DNA of 58,557 nt from JAJRZL01 sp964557855 (GTDB lineage Bacteria > Zixibacteria > MSB-5A5 > GN15 > FEB-12): contig CAZLBP010000024.1 in assembly GCA_964557855.1 (NCBI GenBank), forward strand, positions 1-58,557, in the 5' to 3' direction. Below the pieces are notes generated by a model. The model worked only from the letters and a program-made list of their open reading frames with translations, had not been told where the DNA came from and searched no databases. Positions within the stretch are counted from its first letter, which is position 1; each line of letters begins with the position of its first letter. The translations under genes were made by a program, and so were the position numbers. This document shows, one piece after another, positions 16,596-25,406 of this stretch.

Positions 16596-16942
16596 TAGCT
16601 ATTTCGACAGCATGTAGTTAGAAACAGCGGTTACGGGTGAAGTGTCTCCGAACCCATGAGATGTATCGAAGACAAAAAAGAGCCACGTCCGACCGCAAAG
16701 TAGTGTTGGGAACACAGGGATTTCACAAGGATGCGTGTCACAACTCTATCCGCTCCTGCCTCCACCATCGGACATTATGGATTAATCCTGTCGTTGTTCA
16801 CGCCGTCTTTCTTTCAGACTTTTTCCAGGAAATCAAAATACTATCACATAAAACGGACTTTGTTTGAGGGACGTGCTGGGAAAGTGAGCCCGGGAACTTT
16901 CCAAGTGCTGCCTATCGGACGCAAGTTTACAGGAGGCTGTCT

Positions 16943-18484
16943 ATGCCGGTAACACCAACCTATCCGGGTGTGTATATCCAGGAGATTCCGAGCGGAGTGC
17001 GCACCATCACCGGGGTGGCCACATCGATAACCGCATTTGTCGGTCGAGCCTGGAAAGGCGAAATGGACGAGGCGGTCGTGATAACCAGCCTGGCCGACTA
17101 TAGTCGCCAATTCGGCGGTCTGTGGCGGCAAAGCACCATGAGCTACGCAGTTCAACAGTTTTTCACGAACGGCGGCTCACAGGCAATTATTGTCCGCGTA
17201 TCTAATGGCGCTACGAAAGCGACTATTGATCTGGGCGGCGGTAACGAGCTGGAAGCAGCCAACGACGGCACCTGGGGCCGCAACCTCAAAGCGACCGTCA
17301 ATCACGATACCAAAGACACGTCCGATACCGACCTGTTCAACCTGATCGTTGTCGATGATGAGAACACCAAGGAAGACTCGGAGGCCCGTGGCGGCAGCGG
17401 AGCCAGAGAAACATTCTTGAATGTCTCCATGGACTCGGGCAGCCCGCGTTTTGTGACCAAGGTCTTGTCGGAACAATCGGCCTTGGTTCGAGTATCGGCA
17501 TTGGGGGGGAGTGCTCCCGGTATTCAAACGGATACGGCAGCCGACAACACCACCGGAGATGACGGCAGTCCGTTGACGGGTGCGGAAGTTGATGGCGATT
17601 CCGGCGCCAAGACCGGGATGTACGCCCTGAAAGATGCCGACCTGTTCAATATCCTCTGCATCCCGCCGCTCACACCGGGAGAATCGGGGACCGACATTTC
17701 GGTGTCGACCTGGACGAAAGCCGCCACGCTGTGCGAAGAGGAGCGCGCCTTTCTTATCGTCGATGCCCCCAACAACTGGACTGTCAGCAATGTCGAATCG
17801 GCGGCCCCGACCAATCTCGGTCACTTCAGTGCCATTGTACGCAAGAACGCCGCCATCTATTTCCCCCGTCTCAGATCGGCGGATGCTCTTCAGGAGGGCA
17901 AACTGGAGACGTTTGCTCCCTGCGGAGTCGTAGCCGGTCTCATGAGCCGCACCGATTCGCAGCGAGGCGTGTGGAAGGCGCCGGCGGGTATTGAAGCTAA
18001 TCTGCGCGGCGTGCTCGGATTGAACTTAAAACTGACGGACGAAGAGAACGGTCTGCTAAATCCCAAAGGCATTAATTGCTTCCGTACTTTCCGTGGTATC
18101 GGCAATGTCTGCTGGGGGGCGCGGACCATGGCCGGCCAGGACATCCTGGCTTCCGAATGGAAATACATCCCCATTCGCCGCCTGGCCCTGTTCATTGAGG
18201 AGTCGCTCTTCCGCGGTACCAAATGGGTTGTCTTCGAGCCGAACGACGAGCCGCTCTGGGCCAAAATCAGGCTCAACGTGGGCGCCTTCATGACCGGCTT
18301 GTTCCGCCAGGGTGCGTTTCAGGGCAGCACGCCCGACAAAGCATACTACGTCAAATGTGATGCCGAGACAACGACACAGGCGGACAGGAATCTCGGTATT
18401 GTCAATATCGAAGTCGGCTTCGCCCCTCTCAAGCCGGCAGAGTTTGTCATCGTAAAGATCCAGCAGATCGCTGGTGAACTATAA
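16943..18484 (+). CDS. contractile injection system sheath protein
   Basis: 513 residues; AGGAGG lies 7 bases before the ATG. The N-terminus (MPVTPTYPGVYIQEIPSGVR, then TGVATSITAFVGRAWKG) is the classic start of phage-tail sheath proteins. The C-terminal third (CFRTFRGIGNVCWGARTMAG, WKYIPIRRLALFIEESLF, WVVFEPNDEPLWAKIR) is the conserved sheath core. This core forms the interlocking handshake mesh that contracts and drives the inner tube. The middle, roughly residues 90-270, is variable and should face outward. Pvc2/Afp-type particles often have two or three sheath paralogues; here there is one. It is the first gene of a 20-gene plus-strand operon. The cytoplasmic protein assembles around the tube and baseplate. 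Confidence 0.96.
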   Translation: MPVTPTYPGVYIQEIPSGVRTITGVATSITAFVGRAWKGEMDEAVVITSLADYSRQFGGLWRQSTMSYAVQQFFTNGGSQAIIVRVSNGATKATIDLGGGNELEAANDGTWGRNLKATVNHDTKDTSDTDLFNLIVVDDENTKEDSEARGGSGARETFLNVSMDSGSPRFVTKVLSEQSALVRVSALGGSAPGIQTDTAADNTTGDDGSPLTGAEVDGDSGAKTGMYALKDADLFNILCIPPLTPGESGTDISVSTWTKAATLCEEERAFLIVDAPNNWTVSNVESAAPTNLGHFSAIVRKNAAIYFPRLRSADALQEGKLETFAPCGVVAGLMSRTDSQRGVWKAPAGIEANLRGVLGLNLKLTDEENGLLNPKGINCFRTFRGIGNVCWGARTMAGQDILASEWKYIPIRRLALFIEESLFRGTKWVVFEPNDEPLWAKIRLNVGAFMTGLFRQGAFQGSTPDKAYYVKCDAETTTQADRNLGIVNIEVGFAPLKPAEFVIVKIQQIAGEL

Positions 18485-18500
18485 ACAAGGAGGATGAGCG

Positions 18501-19025
18501 ATGGCTGGTGGATTTGTCGTAAATGCACATCGCATTGATCCATACAAGAACTATAAGTTCCGCGTGATTATGGAAGGCCGCCCGGTCCTGGGCGTCAGTA
18601 AAGTGAGCACGCTCAAAAGGACGACTGAAGTCGTCAAACACCGGGAAGGCGGAGAGAACAGCACCGACCACAAATCGCCGGGTCGGACCACGTATGAAGC
18701 CGTCACGATGGAACGCGGTATTACGCACGACCGGGCGTTCGAACAATGGGCCAACCAGGTACATCCGTACTCCGGCGATCCCGGCATGGATTTGAAGAAC
18801 TACAAAAAGGACCTGACTCTCGAGGTCATGAACGAAAAAGGGCATGTTGTCTTTCGTTACTTTCTCTTTCGTTGCTGGGTGAGCGAGTTCACGGCCATGC
18901 CGGAACTCGACGCCAATGCCAACGCGGTCGCCATCGAGAGCATAAAGATTGAACTCGAGGGCTGGGATCGCGACACTGACACGAAGGAACCAAATGAGGA
19001 GGATCCCGTGCCGGCTTCGGCGTAA
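18501..19025 (+). CDS. contractile injection system inner tube protein (gp19-like)
   Basis: 174 residues of the T4 gp19/Hcp-like tube family. The N-terminus has IDPYKNYKFRVIMEGRPVLG and VSTLKRTTEVVKHREG. The middle has YEAVTMERGITHDRAFEQW. The C-terminal half has KKDLTLEVMNEKGHVVFRYF and NANAVAIESIKIELEGW. All are strands of the tube beta-barrel. It stacks as hexameric rings inside the sheath. It follows the sheath gene by 16 bases with an AAGGAGG-like site. Only this one tube gene is evident apart from the CIS_tube-family baseplate adaptor at 24452, whereas Photorhabdus PVC loci carry more than one tube paralogue. Confidence 0.94.
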   Translation: MAGGFVVNAHRIDPYKNYKFRVIMEGRPVLGVSKVSTLKRTTEVVKHREGGENSTDHKSPGRTTYEAVTMERGITHDRAFEQWANQVHPYSGDPGMDLKNYKKDLTLEVMNEKGHVVFRYFLFRCWVSEFTAMPELDANANAVAIESIKIELEGWDRDTDTKEPNEEDPVPASA

Positions 19026-19048
19026 TACCGGGATGAAGGGTTCATACT

Positions 19049-19906
19049 GTGTCAGATAACTCCGGTTCGGGATACTGGATACCGATTCCCCGGATACCGG
19101 ATTTCACGATATCCGGGTCTTCACTACCGAGCATATCCTTGCGGCCGTTCGGAACGGCCGCTGAGGATCTCGATATGGATTTCAGATATCAGTCTCCGGC
19201 GCACCTGGTCACCTCGATACTCCGGCAATGCAGCCGGTATGCTGACCGAACCGGTGAGGCCGACGAGGACTTTTTCTGGAATCTGACAATCGGGAAACGG
19301 ATTCAGTGTCTGCTGACTATTGCCACCGAAGGCGGCCGTTCCAAGCTGGAGATTCATCTCACCTGCCAAAATGAAGACTGCCGGGAAACGATGGAACTGG
19401 AATTGTGCCTGGAGGATATCGCGACGCGCCAGCAAACGGCGGATGAAACCGAATTCGTCAGCGTTGGTGACGATGGCCGTACATACCGATTGAGACGACC
19501 GACCGGTCGGGACCAGCAGGAATGGTTGGATAAATCGCTGCCCGATGAAGATGCCGCGGTACGAGAGATGGTCGCCACTCTCCTGATCGACGAGCGGTCT
19601 GCCGCGAGCGCACCGAGCGCCTGGACGAGAAGCCAACTGGAGGCATTCAACAGCGCTATGGAGGATGCCGATCCGCTGCCGGCCATGCTGCTCGATGTGA
19701 AGTGCCCGGTGTGCGGGCTTCGAGGCGAATATAACTTCGATCTCGAACGATTAGCTCTGCGTTTGCTCGAAGAATCTCAACGGAAATTGCGGCATTCGGT
19801 CCATCGGCTGGCTTCCGCCTACCACTGGAATGAAAGAGAAATTCTGGCCATACCGGAACGACGTCGCCGGCAGTACCTGGACCTGATTGAGAAGGAAGAG
19901 CGATAA
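19049..19906 (+). CDS. T4 gp26/gp51-like baseplate protein with zinc-ribbon cysteines
   Basis: 285 residues, GTG start with GAAGGG upstream. An N-terminal region (MDFRYQSPAHLVTSILRQCS) leads into two cysteine pairs, TCQNEDC near residue 110 and CPVCG near residue 220, that look like a split zinc ribbon. A helical C-terminus follows (HSVHRLASAYHWNEREILAI, RRRQYLDLIEKEE). That ending is typical of the T4 baseplate chaperone family (gp26/gp51 type) seen directly after the tube gene in many contractile tails and eCIS loci. A role in baseplate assembly is inferred from position and ending. The stop codon overlaps the next start (TAATG). Confidence 0.7.
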   Translation: MSDNSGSGYWIPIPRIPDFTISGSSLPSISLRPFGTAAEDLDMDFRYQSPAHLVTSILRQCSRYADRTGEADEDFFWNLTIGKRIQCLLTIATEGGRSKLEIHLTCQNEDCRETMELELCLEDIATRQQTADETEFVSVGDDGRTYRLRRPTGRDQQEWLDKSLPDEDAAVREMVATLLIDERSAASAPSAWTRSQLEAFNSAMEDADPLPAMLLDVKCPVCGLRGEYNFDLERLALRLLEESQRKLRHSVHRLASAYHWNEREILAIPERRRRQYLDLIEKEER

Positions 19907-20757
19907 TGCGGTACTTCAAGAGAATCATGCGGCAGACCGGTATACCGGTGACAGGTCAACCCCAGTCGGGTTCACGCGGCCAGCCGGCGGCAGGTTCTCG
20001 TGCGAATGACGACATCTTTTCGATCGATGTCGATGAACAGCGAATTGTGGAGGCCCCGCCAAAGCCGGTGAACCTAGCTGGCCGGACGGAGGTCACCAGG
20101 GAGCCTCATGGACCTCAACGGGAGAGTATTCCGGTCCGGCGGATCGATGCTGAAGAGAAATCCAGCCCAGAACATGAACCGGCGCCAAGCCGAAGCGAGG
20201 GTATAGAGGAATCCCCCGCTAAGGGTACCGGCCCTGATCCCCTGCCGAAAGAGAATGTCGGGCATGACGGTCAATCATCAACTTCATCGCCGGCATATAT
20301 CCAGCAACAGGGGACTCTAAGGCCAGGTGAACCTACGAAGACAGAAGATGCCGGTATCCCCATGGGCTCTGTGAAAGAAGCGGCGCCCACTGCTGAAGAT
20401 AGTGCCGGGCGGAGTGCCGAATTGAGGACCACCGACCATATCATAAAGGAAGTTCGTGACTGGATCTCGCAGAACCCGGAAGATCCGGCGGAGCCCAGCG
20501 TGAGGCTGGTTGCCACTAACGAGCACGAAGGAGTCTCCATTCGCGAAAACAATGAACCAGGGACCAGACAGTCAACCGCCAGTGACAGAATGAACGGCAT
20601 AAACGACTGGCAGTTGTCGATCGGCTCGATTCTCGTCACGGTTGAGGAGCCGACCAGGGAGAGTCAGACAGCTTCCCCAGCCACACTTGCCCGTCCAGAA
20701 CCATCAAAACCAACCGGCACACGGTCAAGACTGAGAAGGCATTACATTCGTTTGTAA
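19906..20757 (+). CDS. disordered Pro/Glu-rich eCIS protein of unknown function
   Basis: 283 residues, start coupled to the previous stop by TAATG. The first ten residues (MRYFKRIMRQ) are basic. Most of the rest is low in hydrophobic residues and rich in Pro, Glu, Ser, Gly and Arg (EAPPKPVNLAGR, EEKSSPEHEPAPSRSEG), so it is probably disordered. A short ordered piece may exist near TTDHIIKEVRDWISQ and again at NGINDWQLSIGSILVTVEEP. I recognise no family. Its slot between the gp26-like gene and the DUF4255 cap gene makes a linker, scaffold or length-control role possible. No other gene here looks like the tape-measure protein expected in such particles. Confidence 0.6.
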   Translation: MRYFKRIMRQTGIPVTGQPQSGSRGQPAAGSRANDDIFSIDVDEQRIVEAPPKPVNLAGRTEVTREPHGPQRESIPVRRIDAEEKSSPEHEPAPSRSEGIEESPAKGTGPDPLPKENVGHDGQSSTSSPAYIQQQGTLRPGEPTKTEDAGIPMGSVKEAAPTAEDSAGRSAELRTTDHIIKEVRDWISQNPEDPAEPSVRLVATNEHEGVSIRENNEPGTRQSTASDRMNGINDWQLSIGSILVTVEEPTRESQTASPATLARPEPSKPTGTRSRLRRHYIRL

Positions 20758-20774
20758 TGAATCGGTAATACGAA

Positions 20775-21986
20775 ATGGCTCTGGCTGATACGGGAAAAGC
20801 AATCGGGATGGTGAGCAAGCTGCTGCAACAACATTTGACCACTAAAACGGGCATAGCCATAGACATCGGCCGGCCGGAACCCCCCGGCAGCGGGGGCTCG
20901 GGTCCGAAATTGAACCTGTTTCTCTACGAGGCAGCGTTCGATCCCAGTCTGAAGAACGTGGCTCTCGACGAAGGACAACAACCTCCGCTGTGGTTAATCT
21001 TGAAGTACCTTATGACCGGCTATGATGCCACCGGGGATACGGATTCACCTGACGCCCAGGCTAATCTCGGCGAGGGTATTCGTGCGCTGCAGGAATTGAG
21101 CATCCTTCCTCTCAACGGCAGCATATCGGCCGACGTGATACAGGCTCTTCAGGACAACCCTACTCAGCTGCACGTCACCTTTGAGGATGCTTCCTCGGAG
21201 TTGCTTTCCAGCCTCATGCAAGGTTCAGACGAGAAATACCGCTTCTCAGTCGGGTTTCAGGTACGGCCGGTAATGATTGCCCCCGGTGAACCGCCGGACT
21301 ACTCCCTGCTGGTAGGAGTCGACTATACGAATGACCAGATAATTGGTGAAGACGGCTTACAGCTCACGGTGTTGCCCTCGCTGGGTCCACAGATAACTCG
21401 CATCGAGCCGACGGCTTTCGAAACCAATGAAACGATCACGATCTTCGGAAACGGCCTGTCATCGACAGTACTAACAGCCCGCATAGGTTCCCAGGACCTG
21501 GCCATTACAAACCGGGAAACTGACAGGCTGGAATGTCTGGTCAACGGCCCGATTGCCGGCGGCGACCAGATTTCCGCCGGAGCGCAGACGGTCTCCGTCG
21601 TCGAAACGTTGCCGTCGGGGCGACTGCGACACAGTAATTTGCTCGTGGGTCATTTGCTGCCCAGCGTTTCCTCGGCCACACCCGACTCCATTACTCGCGT
21701 GGATGCGGCCGAAACCAACTCGCCCGTGTTCGGCAATATAGATATTAACGGGGTTCTTTTGGGAACGGACACGGACGATGTCTTTGTCGCTCTGTATGGC
21801 GAAGGCCGGGTGGTGGCCATGTTTGACGCCTTCGAGGAAGTAACACCCGCCCCGGCTCCCCAGACGCACCTCCGGGTCGAAATCCAATCTGCGAAACCCG
21901 TGCCACAGGGAATCTATCGAGTACTGGTCAGACTAAATGGACAGCAGGCCAAAAACAGCCCCGAGGTTGATTTGACATTGCCATGA
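20775..21986 (+). CDS. eCIS tail terminator / cap protein (DUF4255) with Ig-like C-terminus
   Basis: 403 residues. The first ~180 residues match the DUF4255 (Pvc16/Afp16-like) domain: GMVSKLLQQHLTTKTGIAI, PKLNLFLYEAAFDPSLKN, LWLILKYLMTGYD and FQVRPVMIAPGEPPDYSLLV. In Photorhabdus and Serratia particles this protein caps the distal end of the tube and ends tail growth. The second half looks like an IPT/TIG Ig-like fold (GPQITRIEPTAFETNETITI, then DPTTVRVG-like strands) and may decorate the cap. The gene starts 18 bases after the previous stop; its own stop overlaps the ATPase start (ATGA). That shows translational coupling with the ATPase, a common pair in eCIS loci. Confidence 0.88.
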   Translation: MALADTGKAIGMVSKLLQQHLTTKTGIAIDIGRPEPPGSGGSGPKLNLFLYEAAFDPSLKNVALDEGQQPPLWLILKYLMTGYDATGDTDSPDAQANLGEGIRALQELSILPLNGSISADVIQALQDNPTQLHVTFEDASSELLSSLMQGSDEKYRFSVGFQVRPVMIAPGEPPDYSLLVGVDYTNDQIIGEDGLQLTVLPSLGPQITRIEPTAFETNETITIFGNGLSSTVLTARIGSQDLAITNRETDRLECLVNGPIAGGDQISAGAQTVSVVETLPSGRLRHSNLLVGHLLPSVSSATPDSITRVDAAETNSPVFGNIDINGVLLGTDTDDVFVALYGEGRVVAMFDAFEEVTPAPAPQTHLRVEIQSAKPVPQGIYRVLVRLNGQQAKNSPEVDLTLP

Positions 21987-24184
21987 CGAATACGGTTGAC
22001 AAAAACGCTCCGGAGACTTTCCTGCCGGATATCACTGTCCGCGATCCCCTGGGCCGATACTGGCTGCGTCAGGTGACGCTTCAGTTACGAAGGGAACTCT
22101 GCTGGGCATGGCACGAGCGAGGTCTCCGACCCGGTGATCATCCCGGTTTGCTGCCCCCCTTCGCGGACCGGACTTCGGTCAGTCTGGACATGGCTCGTTT
22201 CCGCGACGACAAAGCCGAATTCTTCAAGTCCGATCCTACGGCGCAATACCTCTCCGAGCAAATCGACGGAGAGCCGCCGCCTGCGGACGATCCTGATCGG
22301 GGGACGATTAGCTGGGTGGCACAGGAGCTTCAACTAGACCCGGTATCGCTCTTTGTGCTGGCCCTGGGACTCCTGCCCACGGTTGACAGTGCGACTGCGA
22401 GTGTGTTAGCCTCTTGTTCCAACGATCCCTCCAAGCTCCTGCCGACCCTGGCCCTGGTTCAGAGCCTGTGGACTAGACCGGATGAAGTCATACCCTTGAG
22501 CGACCCGCTTCACTCTTTGAACCGCTTTGGCCTGATTCAATTCCGCGACCGTAGCGGACAATTCAGTTCAACCATCAGTTGGGAAAGTCAATATACGGTT
22601 TCATCCCTGGTGGCCGGACTACTGCTGTATCCGTCCCGGCAATTGCCGAACTTCTTATCTCGACTCCCATCGGAATCCGGACACTTTGCCGAGAACGAAT
22701 TCTCTCCTGAGACTGTTGCAGCAGCCTCCGTGATCGGTCATCACGGTTTCATGGTTGTCCCTATCCAGGGTACCAAGGGCTCTCCTTACGACGAGATCGC
22801 CGTCGGGCTGAGTCAGGCGGACGGACGCGACGTCGTTGCCTTCCGGGGGCCGTTATCGGCATTGGAGGACAGATCGTTCCTGGTTAACTTGGGAACGTCG
22901 TGCTGGCTGCAAGGTGTAGATATCTTCTTTGGGCCAAGCGAGAGCAGCCTTTTGTGTGGTGACAAGCACTCTATCAACACGTATTTGATGTCATTATCCA
23001 CATTGCCGATCAGAGCATACGTCAGTATTACGGACAGGCAGCAGGTCGAACATATTGCACAGGATACGGTTAGTCCCGCAGTTGGGATACCGGGTCTCAC
23101 CTATCACGAGCGAGTCAGTCACTGGAAAAGAGTGCTTGGTCCCTATAGCGACGGCTTGAAGGAGAGCATAGAAGAATGTGCTCGTCGTATTCGGTTCGAA
23201 AAAAAGACCATCGACAAAATCGGCGGGAGGCTGGCGAGGTCGTCTGAACCGGTCGGCAACGAGGGTTTTATCCGCGCCTGCCGGGCCGAGGTGGAGCTCG
23301 ACCTGGCGGGCTTGGCACAGAAAGTTCCACCCCGATTCGCGAACGAAGAACTGATCTTGCCTCACAAACAGCAAGTCCAGTTCAATGAAATCATCCGCGC
23401 CATGAAGTCATTGACCCGAGTGCATTACAAATGGGGGACCGCCGAGGTCTGGAACGAAAGTGGTATATCGGTCCTGTTTGCCGGGCCGTCGGGTACCGGT
23501 AAGACAATGGCGGCCGAGGTATTGGCGCTCAAGCTGGACTTGCCGATCTATCGCATCGATCTGTCCCAGGTAGTCAGCAAGTACATCGGCGAAACCGAGA
23601 AGAATCTAAAAAAGTTGTTCGACGCCGCTGATATCGCCGATGTCATTCTGTTTTTCGATGAAGCGGATGCACTGTTCGGGAAACGGACCGAGGTCCGGGA
23701 CTCTCACGATCGCTATGCCAATCTCGAAATCAGCTACCTTCTGGAGCGTATGGAGCGTTTCAAGGGACTGGCCATACTGGCTACCAACCGCCGTAAAGAC
23801 CTGGACCAGGCCTTCCTGCGGCGTCTGCGATACATCGTTGAGTTTCCGTTGCCCAACGTCCCGGAGCGAAAACGGATATGGAATCAGGCCATCCCCAACA
23901 AGGTAGATCGCTCGGATATTGACGTTGACTTTCTGGCCAGGCAATTCCCGCTGTCCGGGGGTAACATACGTTCGGTCGTTTTCAACGCCTGCCTGCAGGC
24001 CGCCGATGGCTCGGTATCGGTCGCGGATCAGCATGCCGGACGACTGGAGATGGCACACGTCGTTTCCGCCGTTAAACGAGAGTATGACAAAATGGATAGG
24101 ACTGTCAGTCTGGAGCAATTCGGACGGTACGCATCCGTCGTCAAGGAAATGGAGTACGCCGATGGCAAAAAAAATAGAGATTGA
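21983..24184 (+). CDS. eCIS AAA+ ATPase (Pvc15/Afp15-like)
   Basis: 733 residues. The N-terminal ~450 residues are a poorly conserved helical region. The C-terminal AAA+ module has Walker A GPSGTGKT (residues 501-508), Walker B VILFFDEADALFG (D559, E560), a sensor-1-like LAILATNRRKDLDQAFLRR and arginine finger candidates in RRLRYIVEFPLP. Every eCIS locus of the PVC/Afp type has such a CDC48-like ATPase; it is thought to help assembly or cargo loading rather than recycle sheath, as ClpV does in T6SS. The start overlaps the DUF4255 gene by 4 bases and the 3' end overlaps the next small gene by 23 bases. Confidence 0.93.
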   Translation: MTNTVDKNAPETFLPDITVRDPLGRYWLRQVTLQLRRELCWAWHERGLRPGDHPGLLPPFADRTSVSLDMARFRDDKAEFFKSDPTAQYLSEQIDGEPPPADDPDRGTISWVAQELQLDPVSLFVLALGLLPTVDSATASVLASCSNDPSKLLPTLALVQSLWTRPDEVIPLSDPLHSLNRFGLIQFRDRSGQFSSTISWESQYTVSSLVAGLLLYPSRQLPNFLSRLPSESGHFAENEFSPETVAAASVIGHHGFMVVPIQGTKGSPYDEIAVGLSQADGRDVVAFRGPLSALEDRSFLVNLGTSCWLQGVDIFFGPSESSLLCGDKHSINTYLMSLSTLPIRAYVSITDRQQVEHIAQDTVSPAVGIPGLTYHERVSHWKRVLGPYSDGLKESIEECARRIRFEKKTIDKIGGRLARSSEPVGNEGFIRACRAEVELDLAGLAQKVPPRFANEELILPHKQQVQFNEIIRAMKSLTRVHYKWGTAEVWNESGISVLFAGPSGTGKTMAAEVLALKLDLPIYRIDLSQVVSKYIGETEKNLKKLFDAADIADVILFFDEADALFGKRTEVRDSHDRYANLEISYLLERMERFKGLAILATNRRKDLDQAFLRRLRYIVEFPLPNVPERKRIWNQAIPNKVDRSDIDVDFLARQFPLSGGNIRSVVFNACLQAADGSVSVADQHAGRLEMAHVVSAVKREYDKMDRTVSLEQFGRYASVVKEMEYADGKKNRD

Positions 24185-24452
24185 GCGCCTGCATATTCGC
24201 GTGAAGGGAGCATCCGACAGGTCAGCCCGGTCGCTGGCGGTCGGGGTCGGCGAGGGGATCATGAGACATTTGTCGAAGCAGCAGGAATCTCTTCCTGAGA
24301 CCGGCACGCTGCACATCAATGAGGTGCGGGCTGCCAAGGTCGCAACCCGAGCGGATGCACCTCGATCTTCCTTGCAAACGGCGATTGGCCGTAGCGTCGG
24401 ACAAGCGCTGGTGAATTCACTGGCGCAAACTCGTGGGAAGAGGATTCCCTGA
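24162..24452 (+). CDS. small basic eCIS protein between ATPase and CIS_tube gene
   Basis: 96 residues starting at the ATG at 24162 inside the 3' end of the ATPase gene (23-base overlap), with a GGAG-type site upstream. The stop overlaps the next ATG (TGATG), so both ends are coupled, which strongly supports a real gene. The sequence begins MAKKIEIERLHIRVKGAS and has GVGEGIMRHLSKQQ, ending QTAIGRSVGQALVNSL. The charged N-terminal strand followed by a helix-rich C-terminus recalls small proteins found at this place in other eCIS loci. I do not recognise a named family. Likely a minor baseplate or chaperone component. Confidence 0.75.
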   Translation: MAKKIEIERLHIRVKGASDRSARSLAVGVGEGIMRHLSKQQESLPETGTLHINEVRAAKVATRADAPRSSLQTAIGRSVGQALVNSLAQTRGKRIP

Positions 24453-25123
24453 TGCCATACTTACTGCGTGGCGCTCTCATTGAATACGGCACCGATTTTC
24501 TCGGTCCGATACCCAATGTGGTCATATTCCAGTTTAATCCGGAGAGTCTGACCCGCAACATCCAAATCCCGCCCCGCCCCACCGGCTCAACAGCCCGCGA
24601 GACCGGTCAGGCCGGCGAGGCGCCGGTCGAGAAAATCACGCTCACGGCTCATTTCAGCGCTGCGGATGAACTGGGCAAGGACCAGACCCTGGCGCGCATG
24701 TTTGGGGTCGGGCCACGCCTGGCGGCGCTGGAGCAGATGGCGCAACCCAGCACCACTCTAAGTGGAATGCTCGGGGCGGCCATTGATGCCGTCGGAGATG
24801 CGCTCTTTGGGGGTGGAGGCGATGCTCCCACTCAACCGATTCCGCGAGAAAAATATCCCCGTATCTTGTTCATCTGGGGGCTGACACGCGTCCTGCCGGT
24901 CGTAATCGAGTCCATGCGCATCACCGAAGAGCAGTACGACAACATGTTGAACCCTGTTCAGGCCAAAGTGGAACTCGGTTTGGCAGTCACGCCGCCGGAT
25001 CCTTGTTCCGACGATATCGTCGCGACGGGTGCGATGGAGTACTCCAAATTAGCCAAGGAAGCACAGGCCATGGCGAATCTGGCCAACACCGCTTCACAGG
25101 TCGTTGAACTCATTCCGTTTTAG
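24452..25123 (+). CDS. CIS_tube-family baseplate adaptor (N-terminal part of Pvc7/Afp7 type)
   Basis: 223 residues. IFQFNPESLTRNIQ near the start, EKITLTAHFSAADELGK, the long Gly/Pro-rich insert and IPREKYPRILFIWGLTRVLP are hallmarks of the CIS_tube family. PVVIESMRITEEQYDNMLNP, AKVELGLAV and the helical ending complete it. In PVC and Afp particles this domain is fused to a LysM domain (Pvc7) and joins the tube to the baseplate hub. Here the LysM part is a separate gene directly downstream, with 10 bases between stop and start. The gene begins inside the previous stop (TGATG). Confidence 0.88.
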   Translation: MPYLLRGALIEYGTDFLGPIPNVVIFQFNPESLTRNIQIPPRPTGSTARETGQAGEAPVEKITLTAHFSAADELGKDQTLARMFGVGPRLAALEQMAQPSTTLSGMLGAAIDAVGDALFGGGGDAPTQPIPREKYPRILFIWGLTRVLPVVIESMRITEEQYDNMLNPVQAKVELGLAVTPPDPCSDDIVATGAMEYSKLAKEAQAMANLANTASQVVELIPF

Positions 25124-25133
25124 AAAGGCCCGA

Positions 25134-25406
25134 ATGTTTCTATCGAATTCCAGATATGCGCAGGTCAAACAAAGACCAGTCACGACGAAAGATGGTCACA
25201 CCGTCAAGATTGTTGAAGTACGGCGGTTACCGTCGCCCTCCGGGACACCAACCGTGATCAAAGATCACGACCGGCTGGACATCATGGCCCAACGTCAGTA
25301 CAAAGACCCGACCAGGTTCTGGCGCATCGCCGACGCCAACACGGAACTGGAGGCGCGTAAGCTGACCGAGGAAACCGGAAGAATAATCGACATACCGGAG
25401 CAGTAA
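25134..25406 (+). CDS. LysM / tail protein X-like baseplate protein
   Basis: Start chosen at the ATG at 25134 (AAAGG upstream, just after the previous stop); a TTG at 25104 would overlap it. The 90-residue protein has a LysM-like fold: VIKDHDRLDIMAQRQYKDPT, RFWRIADANTELEARKL and GRIIDIPE. In phage and eCIS baseplates this module (T4 gp53, P2 gpX, LysM of Pvc7) clamps the tube adaptor to the hub and is not used for peptidoglycan binding. Together with the previous gene it amounts to a split Pvc7. The stop overlaps the hub gene start (TAATG). Confidence 0.85.
   Translation: MFLSNSRYAQVKQRPVTTKDGHTVKIVEVRRLPSPSGTPTVIKDHDRLDIMAQRQYKDPTRFWRIADANTELEARKLTEETGRIIDIPEQ

Larger units (their letters stand above)
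16432..16942 (+). other. long upstream region of the eCIS operon
   Basis: 511 bp between the transporter gene and the sheath gene. It holds the promoter at 16504-16532, two palindromic elements close behind it (16561-16595) and then ~340 bp without recognised genes. The small open frames here have poor start sites and no family features. The leader of ~400 bases is unusually long for this window and could hold regulatory structure. The strong AGGAGG of the sheath gene is at 16930-16935. Confidence 0.55.

Noticed and set aside
16637..16952. Small plus-strand frames in the eCIS leader (76 and 73 codons)
   Set aside because: Poor ribosome-binding sites and no recognisable sequence; one runs into the sheath gene start.
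25104..25133. TTG start for the LysM gene
   Set aside because: It would overlap the previous gene, and the added residues do not fit the fold; the ATG at 25134 has a better site.
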